A stretch of DNA of 13,572 bases. Source: Beroe ovata. Its lineage: Eukaryota; Ctenophora; Nuda; Beroida; Beroidae. Location of the stretch: the NCBI GenBank assembly GCA_946803715.1, contig CAMPET010000209.1, forward strand, positions 110,260-123,831, read 5' to 3'. Shown here piece after piece: positions 1-8,579 of the stretch. The notes beneath the pieces are model-generated. The model was not told the DNA's origin, ran no database searches, and was given only the letters and a program-made list of their open reading frames with translations. Each line of letters begins with the position of its first letter. Positions within the stretch are counted from its first letter, which is position 1. Both the position numbers and the translations under genes were made by a program.

Positions 1-134
1 AGTACCGGTAAAAGGGTCGTAAGATATGCTAATGTGTCTACTGTGACCATTAAACAAACTTTGTTTAATAGGTAGACCATTTTGGTATTCGGGGGTATAA
101 ATGAGTACACAATGGACAAATTGGGCACAGTTAC

Positions 135-278
135 CTGCCGTGATCATGGACTGAGGGACTGAGAAGGTGTCCGAAGGCGGGGGAGTAAGAAGTATTGCCG
201 TCCTTGAACGAGGTATAACAGTAGTTGTCGATGTTCTGTAGGACTGAATCACTGATCCCTGTCCCTCTATCGCTCACT
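135..278 (-). other. BCKDK-like exon 9 with the first glycine box
   Basis: One base, 47 codons and two bases, acceptor TTACCTCAG and donor CAG|GTAACT. VSDRGTGISDSVLQNI holds the D-x-G-x-G box, and SPAFGHL matches SPLFGHL just before the ATP lid. The donor shows that at least one more exon follows beyond position 1. Bases 1-134 are intron with nothing further recognised. Confidence 0.92.
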
Positions 279-3093
279 CTGAGGTAATTGTAGTTGTACT
301 GATGTTGTGACAATGTAGTGATGTTGTGACAATGTAGTGATGTTGTGACAATGTAGTGATGTTGTGACAGTGTAGTGATGTTGTGACAGTGTAGTGATGT
401 TGTGACAATGCGGTGATGCTGTGATGTAGGTACTGACAATAATATGACAACATGCTAATAGAGTACGAAACTCAACACTCATATCAGATTACAGAGTCTG
501 TGTCTTCACCCATCTCCCAAGGGAGACGGTCCCCCAGTCCCCCAGGTGCTTTCACAGAATTATCACAGTACACACTACTGTACACGTCATACACACATTC
601 CTACATTCCACTGTAATATGCAATAGTCTCCCTGAATTGGATTAACAGGATGGGAATACCTATCAGTCACTCATGATAATATTCCATGGATTTATAAAGC
701 CCTAGGGAATTTGACGCAAATATTATGCGAACATTATATAACATCAAACATTCACAGGAGTTCACAGGAGGCCATTCTCGATCGTGACACAGCGATCACG
801 CTACTGGGTCAGCGTGCAGGTCACGAATTTATTTATATCTGGCAGATCGCCAAGACAGGGGTCTCTCACAAGCGTGCCGACACGTACGTATGGTGCACAT
901 TCCACTATCAGCAGGGTGTAATTTACCTGATTCTCCAATAGTCAGGAGCATTGCTGATTGACACCACTATCGGGGGCTTGTCAACTTTCAACATGTGTCC
1001 CTCTACAGTTGCCCTGCGGTGTCAGCGGTGTCAACAGCTGCTGTTATCATATTCTGACAGCTGTCAACTGTCCATCATAACAATATGACAACCTATACAT
1101 AATAAGACAATCTATTGCAGACAATCTATTGCAGTCGCGATCGCCGTGCAACTCCAACAGCTCAATACCATGCTTTGGAATACCATGGTTTGGAATACCA
1201 TGGTTTGGAATACCATGGTTTGGAATACCATGGTTTGGAATACCATGGTTTGGAATACCATGGTTTGGAATACCATGGTTTGGAATACCATGGTTTGGAA
1301 TACCATGGTTCCTAGTACCATGGTACCTAGTAGTAGGTATTGGTACTGTATGGCGCCTATCTGACAGCGCATGTTGTCAACCACCTAGAGATGTGATGAT
1401 ACCTGAAGGAGTTTTTGAGAATCTCCCTTAGCACGTAGTCTATGATGTTGGGGATGAAGGATACCCTGGTGTCAACATGTCCCGTCACCAGCACCTCTGG
1501 GATGGTTTCCATATACACGTTCTGACACACATTCCTGTCACGATGATATATTAGGATGGGGCACTGTGATGTCAATATTATCTACAAGGTAAGGAGGGGG
1601 AAAAGGTTATACAGCCAGTAAGGGTGTGGAACTACCAGTGTTACTATTAATAGTAACAAAATATGTTCCGCATGGATGATTCACTCACGCTGCAAAAGCC
1701 GCGTTCTTATTGATGACACTCTTTAGCTTGAGTTCCTTGTTGATCACACTGATGTATCCCTCCTGTCACGATTGTCGATTAATGGTAGTGATTGCGCTAC
1801 TTCATGAAACCCTCATTCAAATCACAACAAGAGTCTGTCTGCAGTCTCACCCTTTGGATGTACATGGAAAGATGATGTCTAGCAAGGATTCGATTGCACA
1901 GCCTGTTTAGCACTATGTAGTCCATGATTCGCTTCACTGTTTCTGGCTGAAAGGGGGAGATATGATAATGGAAGATAGCGGAATCCTGAAAAATTATAGC
2001 AGCCCAACATCAGGAATTCCATATCAACTCCCATATAATGCAGCATAAAATTTGGTATCTTTCCAGCTACCAAGATCCTGAAAGCGAAACATTTAATTTC
2101 ATTGAGCAATCTTCATACTCTGAAATAGGTAAATGGGATTGAATCAATGTTAACCCAATCATTACACTTCATGAGCTTACACTGTGCGCATAGTAAAATC
2201 ATCCTACTCGATGACAAAACATTACAGGATTGTACACATACAAAGTCCTTGTCCATGAAATGCTGTTGACTCTCATGAATCCCTTTGGAAAGGAGCCAGA
2301 TGATGTCCTTCAAGTCATCAAGAAGACCAGATAAGACCTCGTTGAACGTGTCAACATCTCCAACACTGGGGATATCAAAAATCAGTCACGAAATCGGGTT
2401 GAGATTAGAAGATAATGAAATAAGACAAAATGGCTACCAGAAACTGCAATCAAAAAACATTACACTGCTGACTACACAGAGGTGTTCCCAATAGGAACAT
2501 AAATTCATTGTCCATCGGTGTATTTACCTCCCTATTTCAGGCTGATGGAGCATGTCTGAAAACGCATACATGTACAGGTCAAGAACTCTTTTGATATCTT
2601 CATTTGTTAGCACAATATAAGGGAGGTTCTGAAATATTCCAGTATGGTATAGGTTGACCTAGATACGTTGATATATGCAAATGATAAGTAATTGAGTTGA
2701 CTGATTAGTATTCTGCTAAGACCTGGAGGTTATTAATAACTTTGGAGATGCGGACAAGGAATTCTCTTCTCATGAACTGGCAGCTTCTCACAACCTTATC
2801 TTTATCCCTACTTTTCGTTTCTTGAATCAGCATACCAATTGTCGGCATATTTCGAGTCTGAAACAAAGTCAGGCGTCAAAAATAGAGACACCTCAAACAT
2901 AGTTCAAGCATGGCAAAAATACCTGCTCAGTTATTACCTCTTGAGCATATCTATTAATCTTCTTTTGAAGTGAAGAAGTCTGTGTTACGAGAATAGGGTG
3001 CTTGACTTTGCAGGTTGTTTCAGCAGAACTGTGTGTTCTGGCTGATCCAAATATCAGGAGGGGTATGACACTTTTCCCAGAGTGTTTGAACAT
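135..3093 (-). CDS. BCKDK: Branched-chain alpha-ketoacid dehydrogenase kinase-like mitochondrial kinase, 9 exons, 3' end off the window
   Basis: Nine minus-strand exons join in phase to give 354 residues: 2923-3093, 2723-2857, 2528-2628, 2242-2365, 1851-1946, 1689-1762, 1403-1534, 927-1013 and 135-278. The family phosphorylates the E1-alpha subunit of the branched-chain ketoacid dehydrogenase in the mitochondrial matrix and so switches the complex off. The ATG at 3093 follows an in-frame TAG, and the first about 50 residues resemble a transit peptide. Residues about 58-210 match the family's N-terminal helical bundle. Residues 271-275 (E-I-L-K-N) are the ATP-binding N box and 310-314 (D-R-G-T-G) the first glycine box. 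The second glycine box (GFGFGLP in relatives) is expected further left and is not in the window. BCKDK rather than PDK is favoured by the IPN..DYVLRE context of the N box and by SPAFGHL. PDK-type remains possible. Identification is from remembered family motifs; the human protein is about 412 residues. Confidence 0.9.
300..427. repeat. 19-bp minisatellite in BCKDK-like intron 8
   Basis: Six full and one partial tandem copies of TGATGTTGTGACAATGTAG, with A/G variants toward the right end. The array lies close to the acceptor of exon 9 inside the 648-bp intron 279-926. Apparent reading frames across it are products of the repeat. Confidence 0.95.
428..926. other. Remainder of BCKDK-like intron 8
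   Basis: AT-rich intron sequence with no exon-like segment recognised on either strand. The plus-strand open frame at 711-941 overlaps exon 8 and has no family resemblance, so it is treated as chance. Confidence 0.6.
927..1013 (-). other. BCKDK-like exon 8
   Basis: One base, 28 codons and two bases, acceptor CACCGCAG and donor CAG|GTAAAT. It starts RATVEGH after the junction codon and ends IVVSISNAPDYWRIR, matching RATMESH and VVITIANNDVDLIIR. NAPD replaces the usual NND strand-turn. Confidence 0.92.
1106..1134. repeat. Two-copy 14-bp tandem duplication
   Basis: ACAATCTATTGCAG occurs twice in a row in BCKDK-like intron 7, a few dozen bases from the 15-bp minisatellite. It looks like a small slippage duplication. 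Confidence 0.8.
1174..1323. repeat. 15-bp minisatellite in BCKDK-like intron 7
   Basis: Nine near-perfect copies of TTTGGAATACCATGG end at 1308, followed by a diverged unit to 1323. Each unit contains the palindrome CCATGG, and the right flank extends it to GGTACCATGGTACC-like symmetry. The unit is a multiple of three with no stop in several frames, which explains the open frames on both strands. Placement between exons 7 and 8 shows it is intronic. Confidence 0.96.
1403..1534 (-). other. BCKDK-like exon 7 with the ATP-binding N box
   Basis: One base, 43 codons and two bases, with donor CAG|GTATCA. VSFIPNIIDYVLREILKNSF contains the N-box Glu and Asn (E271, N275) that bind Mg-ATP in this kinase and GHKL fold family. 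Its acceptor is CGTGACAG, the same octamer as exon 6. Confidence 0.94.
1689..1762 (-). other. BCKDK-like exon 6
   Basis: Twenty-four codons plus two bases, acceptor CGTGACAG and donor AGC|GTGAGT. EGYISVINKELKLKSVI corresponds to FVGIICTRLSPKKIIEK. Confidence 0.87.
1851..1946 (-). other. BCKDK-like exon 5
   Basis: Exactly 32 codons, phase 0 to phase 0, acceptor CCCCCTTTCAG and donor AGG|GTGAGA. DYIVLNRLCNRILARHHLSM matches the family stretch [22 protein letters not shown]. Confidence 0.92.
2242..2365 (-). other. BCKDK-like exon 4
   Basis: One base plus 41 codons, acceptor ATATCCCCAG and donor TTT|GTATGT. LLDDLKDIIWLLSKGIHES aligns with LLDDHKDVVTLLAEGLRES of BCKDK, the clearest single match in the bundle domain. 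Confidence 0.93.
2528..2628 (-). other. BCKDK-like exon 3
   Basis: Thirty-three codons plus two bases, acceptor ATATTTCAG and donor GAG|GTAAAT. NLPYIVLTNEDIKRV then LDLYMYAF corresponds to LPFIIGCNPTI and HELYIRAF in BCKDK. Confidence 0.9.
2723..2857 (-). other. BCKDK-like exon 2
   Basis: Forty-five codons, phase 0 at both ends, after acceptor TTTGTTTCAG. It encodes TRNMPTIGML and then CQFMRREFLVRIS, matching the PT..ML and QELPVRIAHR stretch of the family's helical bundle. The donor is CAG|GTCTTA, weaker than the other donors in this gene. Confidence 0.88.
2923..3093 (-). other. BCKDK-like exon 1 (start codon and mitochondrial targeting region)
   Basis: The exon begins MFKHSGKSVIPLLIFGSART, basic and hydrophobic with Ser/Thr and few acids, as expected of a matrix-targeting presequence. 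Two in-phase donors compete: CAG|GTATTT ending the exon at 2923, and GAG|GTAATA ending it at 2938. They differ by five codons (VITEQ), so both keep the frame. The longer form better matches the spacing in known relatives. A TTTTTTAG just upstream of the ATG could be a 5' UTR acceptor. Confidence 0.8.
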
Positions 3094-3696
3094 GGTCTCA
3101 TTTGGCTAAAAAATATTTCAATGTACCTATCGTGTTATTAGATTCCTTACATAATCATCAGTCAATGACGTGGTCATTAGCGGAAGACATGATACGGCCG
3201 TAAGGCTTTGAAAAAATTTTTGACTTACAAAGGTCCAACACTATCTTGATGTGACACCAAGGGTCCAAGAGAAGGGCTCAAGAGTCGCACACGTACAAGC
3301 TATTATATTATCAAGCAATGATTGAAATCCGACTATTCTTCGGATTTTGAGAGCGCAACAAATGAGACAATAGTCTCTCGTATAGAAACTCCTACAAGTC
3401 ACACACTCAGATGCACATACACGCTAGACAATATAAGTCCTTGCCTTCACATTGTCCCTTTTCAAAACAATCATTGAGCATATTATGCGATTGCCCCAAG
3501 CAAGATCTGCTATTCATACAGGAATAATCACCTTAGTTATTTCCATTGTTTCCAATTTTCTCTTCTCAAAGTATCAGAATGATTTGAGAAGAAAAGTGGT
3601 AAGAGTCTCTTCACCAAACTGCACCCTATTCATATACTCATTAATGATGGGGCTGAATCTATTATCCATGCTCATGTGACGCACTTGATCCGGAAG
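3094..3696. other. Divergent intergenic region between BCKDK-like gene and receptor gene
   Basis: About 600 bp separate the two divergent genes and should hold both promoters. No CpG cluster or TATA box for the minus-strand gene was seen. A plus-strand open frame at 3452-3679 with a hydrophobic middle ends upstream of the receptor TATA box and has no support as a gene. Confidence 0.55.
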
Positions 3697-3704
3697 TATA
3701 AATA
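3697..3704 (+). promoter_or_regulatory. TATA box of the receptor gene
   Basis: TATAAATA lies 46-53 bases before the ATG at 3750. An in-frame TAA at 3699-3701 closes the frame upstream. The usual 25-30 base spacing would put initiation near 3725-3732 and leave a 5' UTR of about 20 bases. Location relative to the exon 1 start is the main support. Confidence 0.65.
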
Positions 3705-3749
3705 GATGGAAATGTTGGAAAAACCTCACTTAGATCGAGGAGAGCCTTC

Positions 3750-4035
3750 ATGTCGCTAGTCAGGGACATGTATTTTCTGATACATGTTGCTTTTGGTTGG
3801 CTTACAGTATACTCTGTATGCTTTACCAATGGAACTCCTAGTACAATACAGAGGAACACTCTCATAAGTTTGTCCCCAAGACAGGTTATCTCCCCAAGAA
3901 CAGATTATGATACTTCCAAGAGACGCGGCACACTGCAGTTCAACAAATCAGGAAAACCGAATAGTATCATTGCGGAGCCAAGTAACATTGAAACTCATAA
4001 ATTCAGAAAACGGTTCACAGCGCCTTCGCCTCCTG
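3750..4035 (+). other. Receptor exon 1 (signal peptide and putative propeptide)
   Basis: ATG at 3750 or the second Met at 3768 precedes MYFLIHVAFGWLTVYSVCF, a good signal peptide. The mature N-terminus would hold SKRRG and KFRKRF, furin-type basic sites. The donor is CTG|GTAAGT in phase 1. Without splicing the frame stops 12 bases later. Confidence 0.8.
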
Positions 4036-7000
4036 GTAAGTACCTATAAAACATGCAAACATTTATATAATATCTAGGCATTCTGTGTTAAGGCATTCAA
4101 CTTTTGAGACAACGGACTAGTCTGTACGGATATCCACGGCTTCGATTCCTTGTTTTGTACATCAGTACAGCAGAGATCTCCACTTCTTTCCCCCAATTTT
4201 CTTAAACCCGATGCTGCTGCTGCCTTGCATAACACTTGGTATGGATGCCCTTTGCAAACTTGCAAGAATTTCGAACTAATTGCAGATGAGCTAGCTAGCA
4301 TCCAGATAGGTTGGAAGTCAGATGACCAATTGTGTGACTTATCTAAAACATGCACCCAGAAGCAGTGAAAAATATTCCTTTCAAAATTATTATTATTATC
4401 CCTCTCATTAGTCCGACAAGCATAAATTCTGGTGATCAGTTGAATGTCTATAATACACAGATTGATTGTGTAATTGGATGATAAGTGGGATAAGTACATG
4501 TATTTATCCTAGCTATTTAACATTCCAACTATGCCAGCTACTTAAACTGCATAGAGAATTCTCCCAATCAGTGAGTTGTGCGGTAGGAGAAAGAAACGGT
4601 TATCTGCACATCATCTGCGACAATGCAGACGGAGTGACAAAATCCTACAAGTGTGCAACATCGGACATCTTTTACACCACCAGATATATTACTGAATGCA
4701 AAAATGATCCTCTATTCTACCAGATGTGTGGAAAAGATGAGTCCCAGGATTCCTTTTGGGAAGGTCATGGACTGTGCAACGAGTTTACATGTGTATATGG
4801 TGACGGTCGGGTTTTTACTTCAAGAAACCTCATGTCTATCCAAAAATGTAATGGCATATTAGACTGTAAAAACACAAATTTGGATGAAAGTAACTGTAGC
4901 AACAGCAAAAAGATATGTGATGATGTATGTGATGATGAAACTCTAGCATGTGAAGATGAATCGAATTGCGGCGGATTTTTCTATGGTATGCACTGTCTCA
5001 GTAGCAACCCATCAAGGGGAATAATTTATTTGCGACCCCAGGACATATGTAGCCCATTCTATTTTAAGCCACGATGCATCAATCAGGAGGAAGAAAAGGC
5101 CTGTGATCCTGATAGTACAGAGATGAGTTGTCTATCTGGTATCACTGACGAGGAACTGGCTAAAATCGGTATGCCTAGACGACGCATACCATTACCAGAT
5201 CATGTAAGATGCTTCGCTACGTCCAGTTACCTACATGATCAAACCCGAATGTGCATGGATTACATAGACCAGACCAACTGTTCAGACCCCTTGAGAGTAG
5301 GAGTCCATTGCCCAATCCGTGGTTACCAATCCACAGTATCAAAGTTTATGATCTGTGCTGGTCACCCTTCTCTGTGCGATGACAATGCTGAGAACACTTG
5401 TCTGTTAACTTCACAGAACTGTTACATACACAAACACAATCTGTGTGATGGTGTCACTGACTGCCAAGATAAAACTGACGAAACAGCTGATGAGTGCCGT
5501 AGTCTCACAAGTCAGAAGTGTATCCGGCGATCAGGACATGCAGGTCTCATACAATTCCCTCTGGCATGGATCAATGACGGTTTTATTGATTGCATGAATG
5601 ATATTGATGAAGACAGTACAATCTGGCCCATGTGTGGATCAGGTACAACAGAAAGACCTGTGTCAGTAGAGCAGGCAGCATCCTGTGAGGATGTGTTTCT
5701 GTGCTTGGACAGTAAATCAGGGTATGTTGAGTTTGCATTCCTCTGTGATGGAGTAGAGAGTTGTGGAAATGAAAACATAGTCTGTATGGTATCTCGAAGT
5801 TATGCCCACCCGCTAACACATGCAGCCTACGCTGAAAATACTCAAACGAGGAGCATGCTCTTGACTTGTCTGAGAGGTCTCCTCAACTTGAACTACTTGC
5901 AAAACACAATTTGCTTTAAATCGGTATTAAGATTCCCAGATCACTACATCTTTGGTATCACAAAACCAACACCACCAATGATTTTACCCCTCACAACTAT
6001 TTCCTGTGACCACATCTTTGGAGATATGTATGTGGACTTGAACTGTAGAGGCCTGTGTAAAAACTCCAAGTGTCCCTTGGTAAGGGAACCCAAGTATACA
6101 TCGTGCCCAAGCCAATTCAAGCAACGCATTGGAACTTATGCCATTGACAGAAACGGTAAGCCCTATTTGGCATTTGTCACTGGGAGAGACTCACAATACT
6201 ATGAAAATAGGAATTTCGTGTGCGAAAACACTGTCAAGTGCATACCATACTCCAAAGTGTGTGACTTGGTAAACGATTGTGGGGATCACTCTGATGAAGA
6301 GATGTGCACTAATCATTTCAAGTGCCAGGCAGCAGAATACTACATACTCAAGTCACAGAAGTGTGACGGTAAATTCCACTGTCTCGACCTTTCTGATGAG
6401 TGCAATGACGAGTGCTCTGAACAAATTCTAGGAGACTACGGTCTGAAGATACTGTCGTGGACATTTGGGATGGTGGCAGTTGTGTTTAACATCTTCGTCA
6501 TTAAGAGGCGTATCACCAGCATCTTGAAGTGTGAAAACAGAAGATCACTGACAAACACTTCCTTTGTTTTGCTTATCAGTGTTGGAGATCTACTGGTTGG
6601 GTCCTATATTTTGACCATTGCTATAGTTGACACATACTCCAGGGATTCATACTGCTTCAAACAACAAGAATGGCTGATCACTTACACATGCATTTCACTT
6701 GGAGTCGTGAGTACCACTGGTACACACATATCTATTTTTGCAATGACCCTTCTTAGCATGATCAGAGTGGCTTCAGTCATAAGTCCTCTTAGAGACAGCA
6801 ACTCTGTGAGTGCTAAACACACCATACTGCTCATTATAAAGACATTCATGGTTCTTTGTTGTGCTCTATCTGTTGCTTTAGTTCCAGTTGTTGATATGTT
6901 TGACGATTTCTTTGTAAATGGCATGTACTTTGATCCTGATAAAAAGTTGTTCATCGGATTCCCGGACAAGAACAAGCACATGGACGTGATTGAAGCATAT

Positions 7001-7747
7001 TATGGACGGATGAGGAAGAGACCAATGAGCTGGAAGATGTTGAACACCATGGTTGATGGTATGTTTTCGCAGCAGTACACAGATTTTGATCAGCACCGAA
7101 GCAAGTTGCACTTTTATGGGAACGATGGGGTATGCATGTTCAAGTACTTTGTCACCATGTCTGACCCTCAAAAGCTCTATGTATGGGGTATCCTTGCACT
7201 AAATAAGGTATGCCTTTTCATCATAGCTGGTTCGTACATTATCATCACCATTGTTTCCAAGGAATCAAGTGACAATCTAGGAAATAGGGTTATCAAGAAG
7301 AGGCACAAGAAAACTCAGCGCAAAATTACATTGCTCATAGCTACTAACTTAGTGTGTTGGATCCCTTTCATCATCACATGCATGCTGCATACAGCTGAGG
7401 TAGTAGATGCATCAAAGTGGTACTCAATCTTCTCAGTAGTTATACTCCCCTTTAACTCGGTCCTAAATCCTTTCCTCTATGATGAAGTCTTGTCCAATAG
7501 AGTCAAAACAACAGTAAGTTCTCTGAAAAGTGTGATGGTACATAAACGACCCAAAGGAAGGATGAACTTTGAAAAAGATCTGAGAGGAATCTACAACTTT
7601 GGACCAGCTGGCCCACCATCAAATACTGACAAAATAGCTGGAAATGGTATAGTGCTGATGAATATGGGATTTGGTTATGGTCAGCATTCACTAAAGAAAT
7701 CCAAGCCTTTTATTAGAATAACTGAGAAAACACCAAAGGTATGCTAG
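3750..7747 (+). CDS. LDLa-module seven-transmembrane receptor (GRL101/LGR-like rhodopsin-class GPCR without leucine-rich repeats)
   Basis: Proposed exons 3750-4035, 4121-4364 and 4513-7747 give about 1,254 residues. A hydrophobic signal peptide (about 7-25) is followed by a basic stretch with K-F-R-K-R, a Cys-rich region without known fold, then LDLa-type modules at roughly 270-305, 473-505, 513-551 (diverged), 568-601, 747-775 and 781-807. Seven helices follow: about 821-840, 860-882, 896-925, 947-970, 1066-1090, 1115-1138 and 1148-1167. Helix 6 carries CWIPF and helix 7 NPFLYDE. C891 and C1051 are placed for the usual helix 3 to loop 2 disulfide. Loop 2 is long, about 90 residues. LDLa modules in relatives bind ligand or Ca2+; a plasma-membrane receptor coupling to G proteins is inferred. 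Only about ten residues separate the last LDLa from helix 1, so no LRR block exists. The exon 3 frame alone is open for over 3 kb. No ligand can be named. Confidence 0.92.
4121..4364 (+). other. Receptor exon 2 (Cys-rich extracellular segment)
   Basis: Acceptor ACGGACTAG restores the phase left by exon 1 and opens a frame to 4365. It encodes six cysteines, for example VCTDIHGFDSLFC, YGCPLQTCKNF and QLCDLSKTC. The cysteine spacing is not LDLa-like and I do not recognise the fold. The best donor is GCA|GTGAAA, of moderate strength, with acceptor TTTATCCTAG at 4512; this pair keeps phase. Other donor and acceptor pairs cannot be excluded. Confidence 0.65.
4513..7747 (+). other. Receptor exon 3 (LDLa modules and seven-helix domain)
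   Basis: A single large exon open through the stop TAG at 7745-7747. The upstream edge is uncertain within about 75 bases because acceptors at 4512, 4537, 4571 and 4586 are all possible. Clear LDLa signatures include LCDGVTDCQDKTDE and VCDLVNDCGDHSDEEMC. The final codons VC-stop overlap a strong donor, AAAG|GTATGC, so the true C-terminus may lie in a later exon. Confidence 0.9.
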
Positions 7748-8449
7748 TGTATGACAGTTCAGGAAAAGCTTCCTACTCTGCAGAACAGTAGGAAAGATTT
7801 GAGGGTTTATACTCGCTACATTAGTTTGAAATTTAAATAACTTTTCAAGATACTACCAAGATAGCTTGTCTGAACCATCCAGTTTTCCTAACCAGTTCTA
7901 ATTATCTCAGTTTACCTCATTTGGCATAATATTGTTCATATATTATTATGCCATGAAATTCACAATGTCATCAATTTCCAGGGGAACAAAGATCATTGTG
8001 ACAGATAAACCATACAAGTGGGATCAAATGTTCCATTCCTTCAGTAAAAATGGATCCTAATGTTGAATTTGGCTCTTTCCTGATAATATGTAAAGCTCAG
8101 GAGTGGATGAAGCCATGGATATCACTTTAGATAAATCACTAGAAACATCATCATCCTTTTGGCTTATATAAATTATTCTTCATTGAACTTATCATAGCTC
8201 AAACTTTAGCTTCCTGCTGTTATAAGCTACATACACATTTAGTATTCATCAGCGGCATGACAATAATAGCATTAACCTAGGTACTACCAGATTCTAAAGT
8301 AATTCGATTTACATCCTTTACTGCAAGATTAATGTCACACACGCCCACACACAAGCATACACACACAAGCATAGATACTGCTGTAAAACAGTCAAGGGAA
8401 CATGCATCATACACAGGCTGATCTCAGCTTAGGATGAAGGGTTTCTTTT
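7748..8449. other. Receptor 3' flank and intergenic DNA
   Basis: AT-rich sequence with no further gene recognised. No AATAAA is present close to the stop; the first seen downstream on the plus strand is at 9023-9028, though variants such as AGTAAA at about 8043 or TATAAA at about 8166 could serve. A short, impure CA-rich tract occurs at 8336-8372. Confidence 0.5.
7982..8060 (+). other. Possible alternative terminal exon of the receptor
   Basis: ATCAATTTCCAG at 7970-7981 is a good acceptor and is followed by an open stretch reading GTKIIVTDKPYKWDQMF, then FHSFSKNGS and TAA. The donor at 7739 would supply the intron. Phases do not match: direct splicing gives GNKDHCDR and a stop instead. One base fewer in the GGGG run at the exon start would make the longer reading fit. 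Held as a hypothesis. Confidence 0.35.
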
Positions 8450-8579
8450 CAATTTAATGAGATCATGACCAAGTACTGAATAGGGAAGATACTTAGAAAA
8501 GTATGGGATTGATTGGAGCAATCCCATACTTTCTGAGATTCTTCCCTATTCAGTACTTGGTCATGATCTCATCAAATTG
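8450..8579. repeat. Foldback element with 60-bp arms
   Basis: Left arm 8450-8511 and right arm 8519-8579 are inverted copies with only a few mismatches and a 7-base loop (ATTGGAG). Shared stretches include GAGATCATGACCAAGTACTG. It would form a long hairpin in DNA or RNA. It could be a foldback MITE or a local inverted duplication. No clear target-site duplication was seen. Confidence 0.9.

Noticed and set aside
1115-1431. Repeat proteins in all frames of the 15-bp array
   Set aside because: The array lies between two phase-matched BCKDK-like exons on the minus strand and is intronic.
3452-3679. Plus-strand open frame with a hydrophobic helix, ATG at 3484 and a GTAAGA donor at 3599, as a first exon
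   Set aside because: Its donor phase does not join the receptor frame at tested acceptors, and it lies upstream of the TATA box. No family match.
4074-4499. 141-codon minus-strand frame
   Set aside because: It is antisense to receptor exon 2 and the following intron; the plus strand has matching splice sites and phase.
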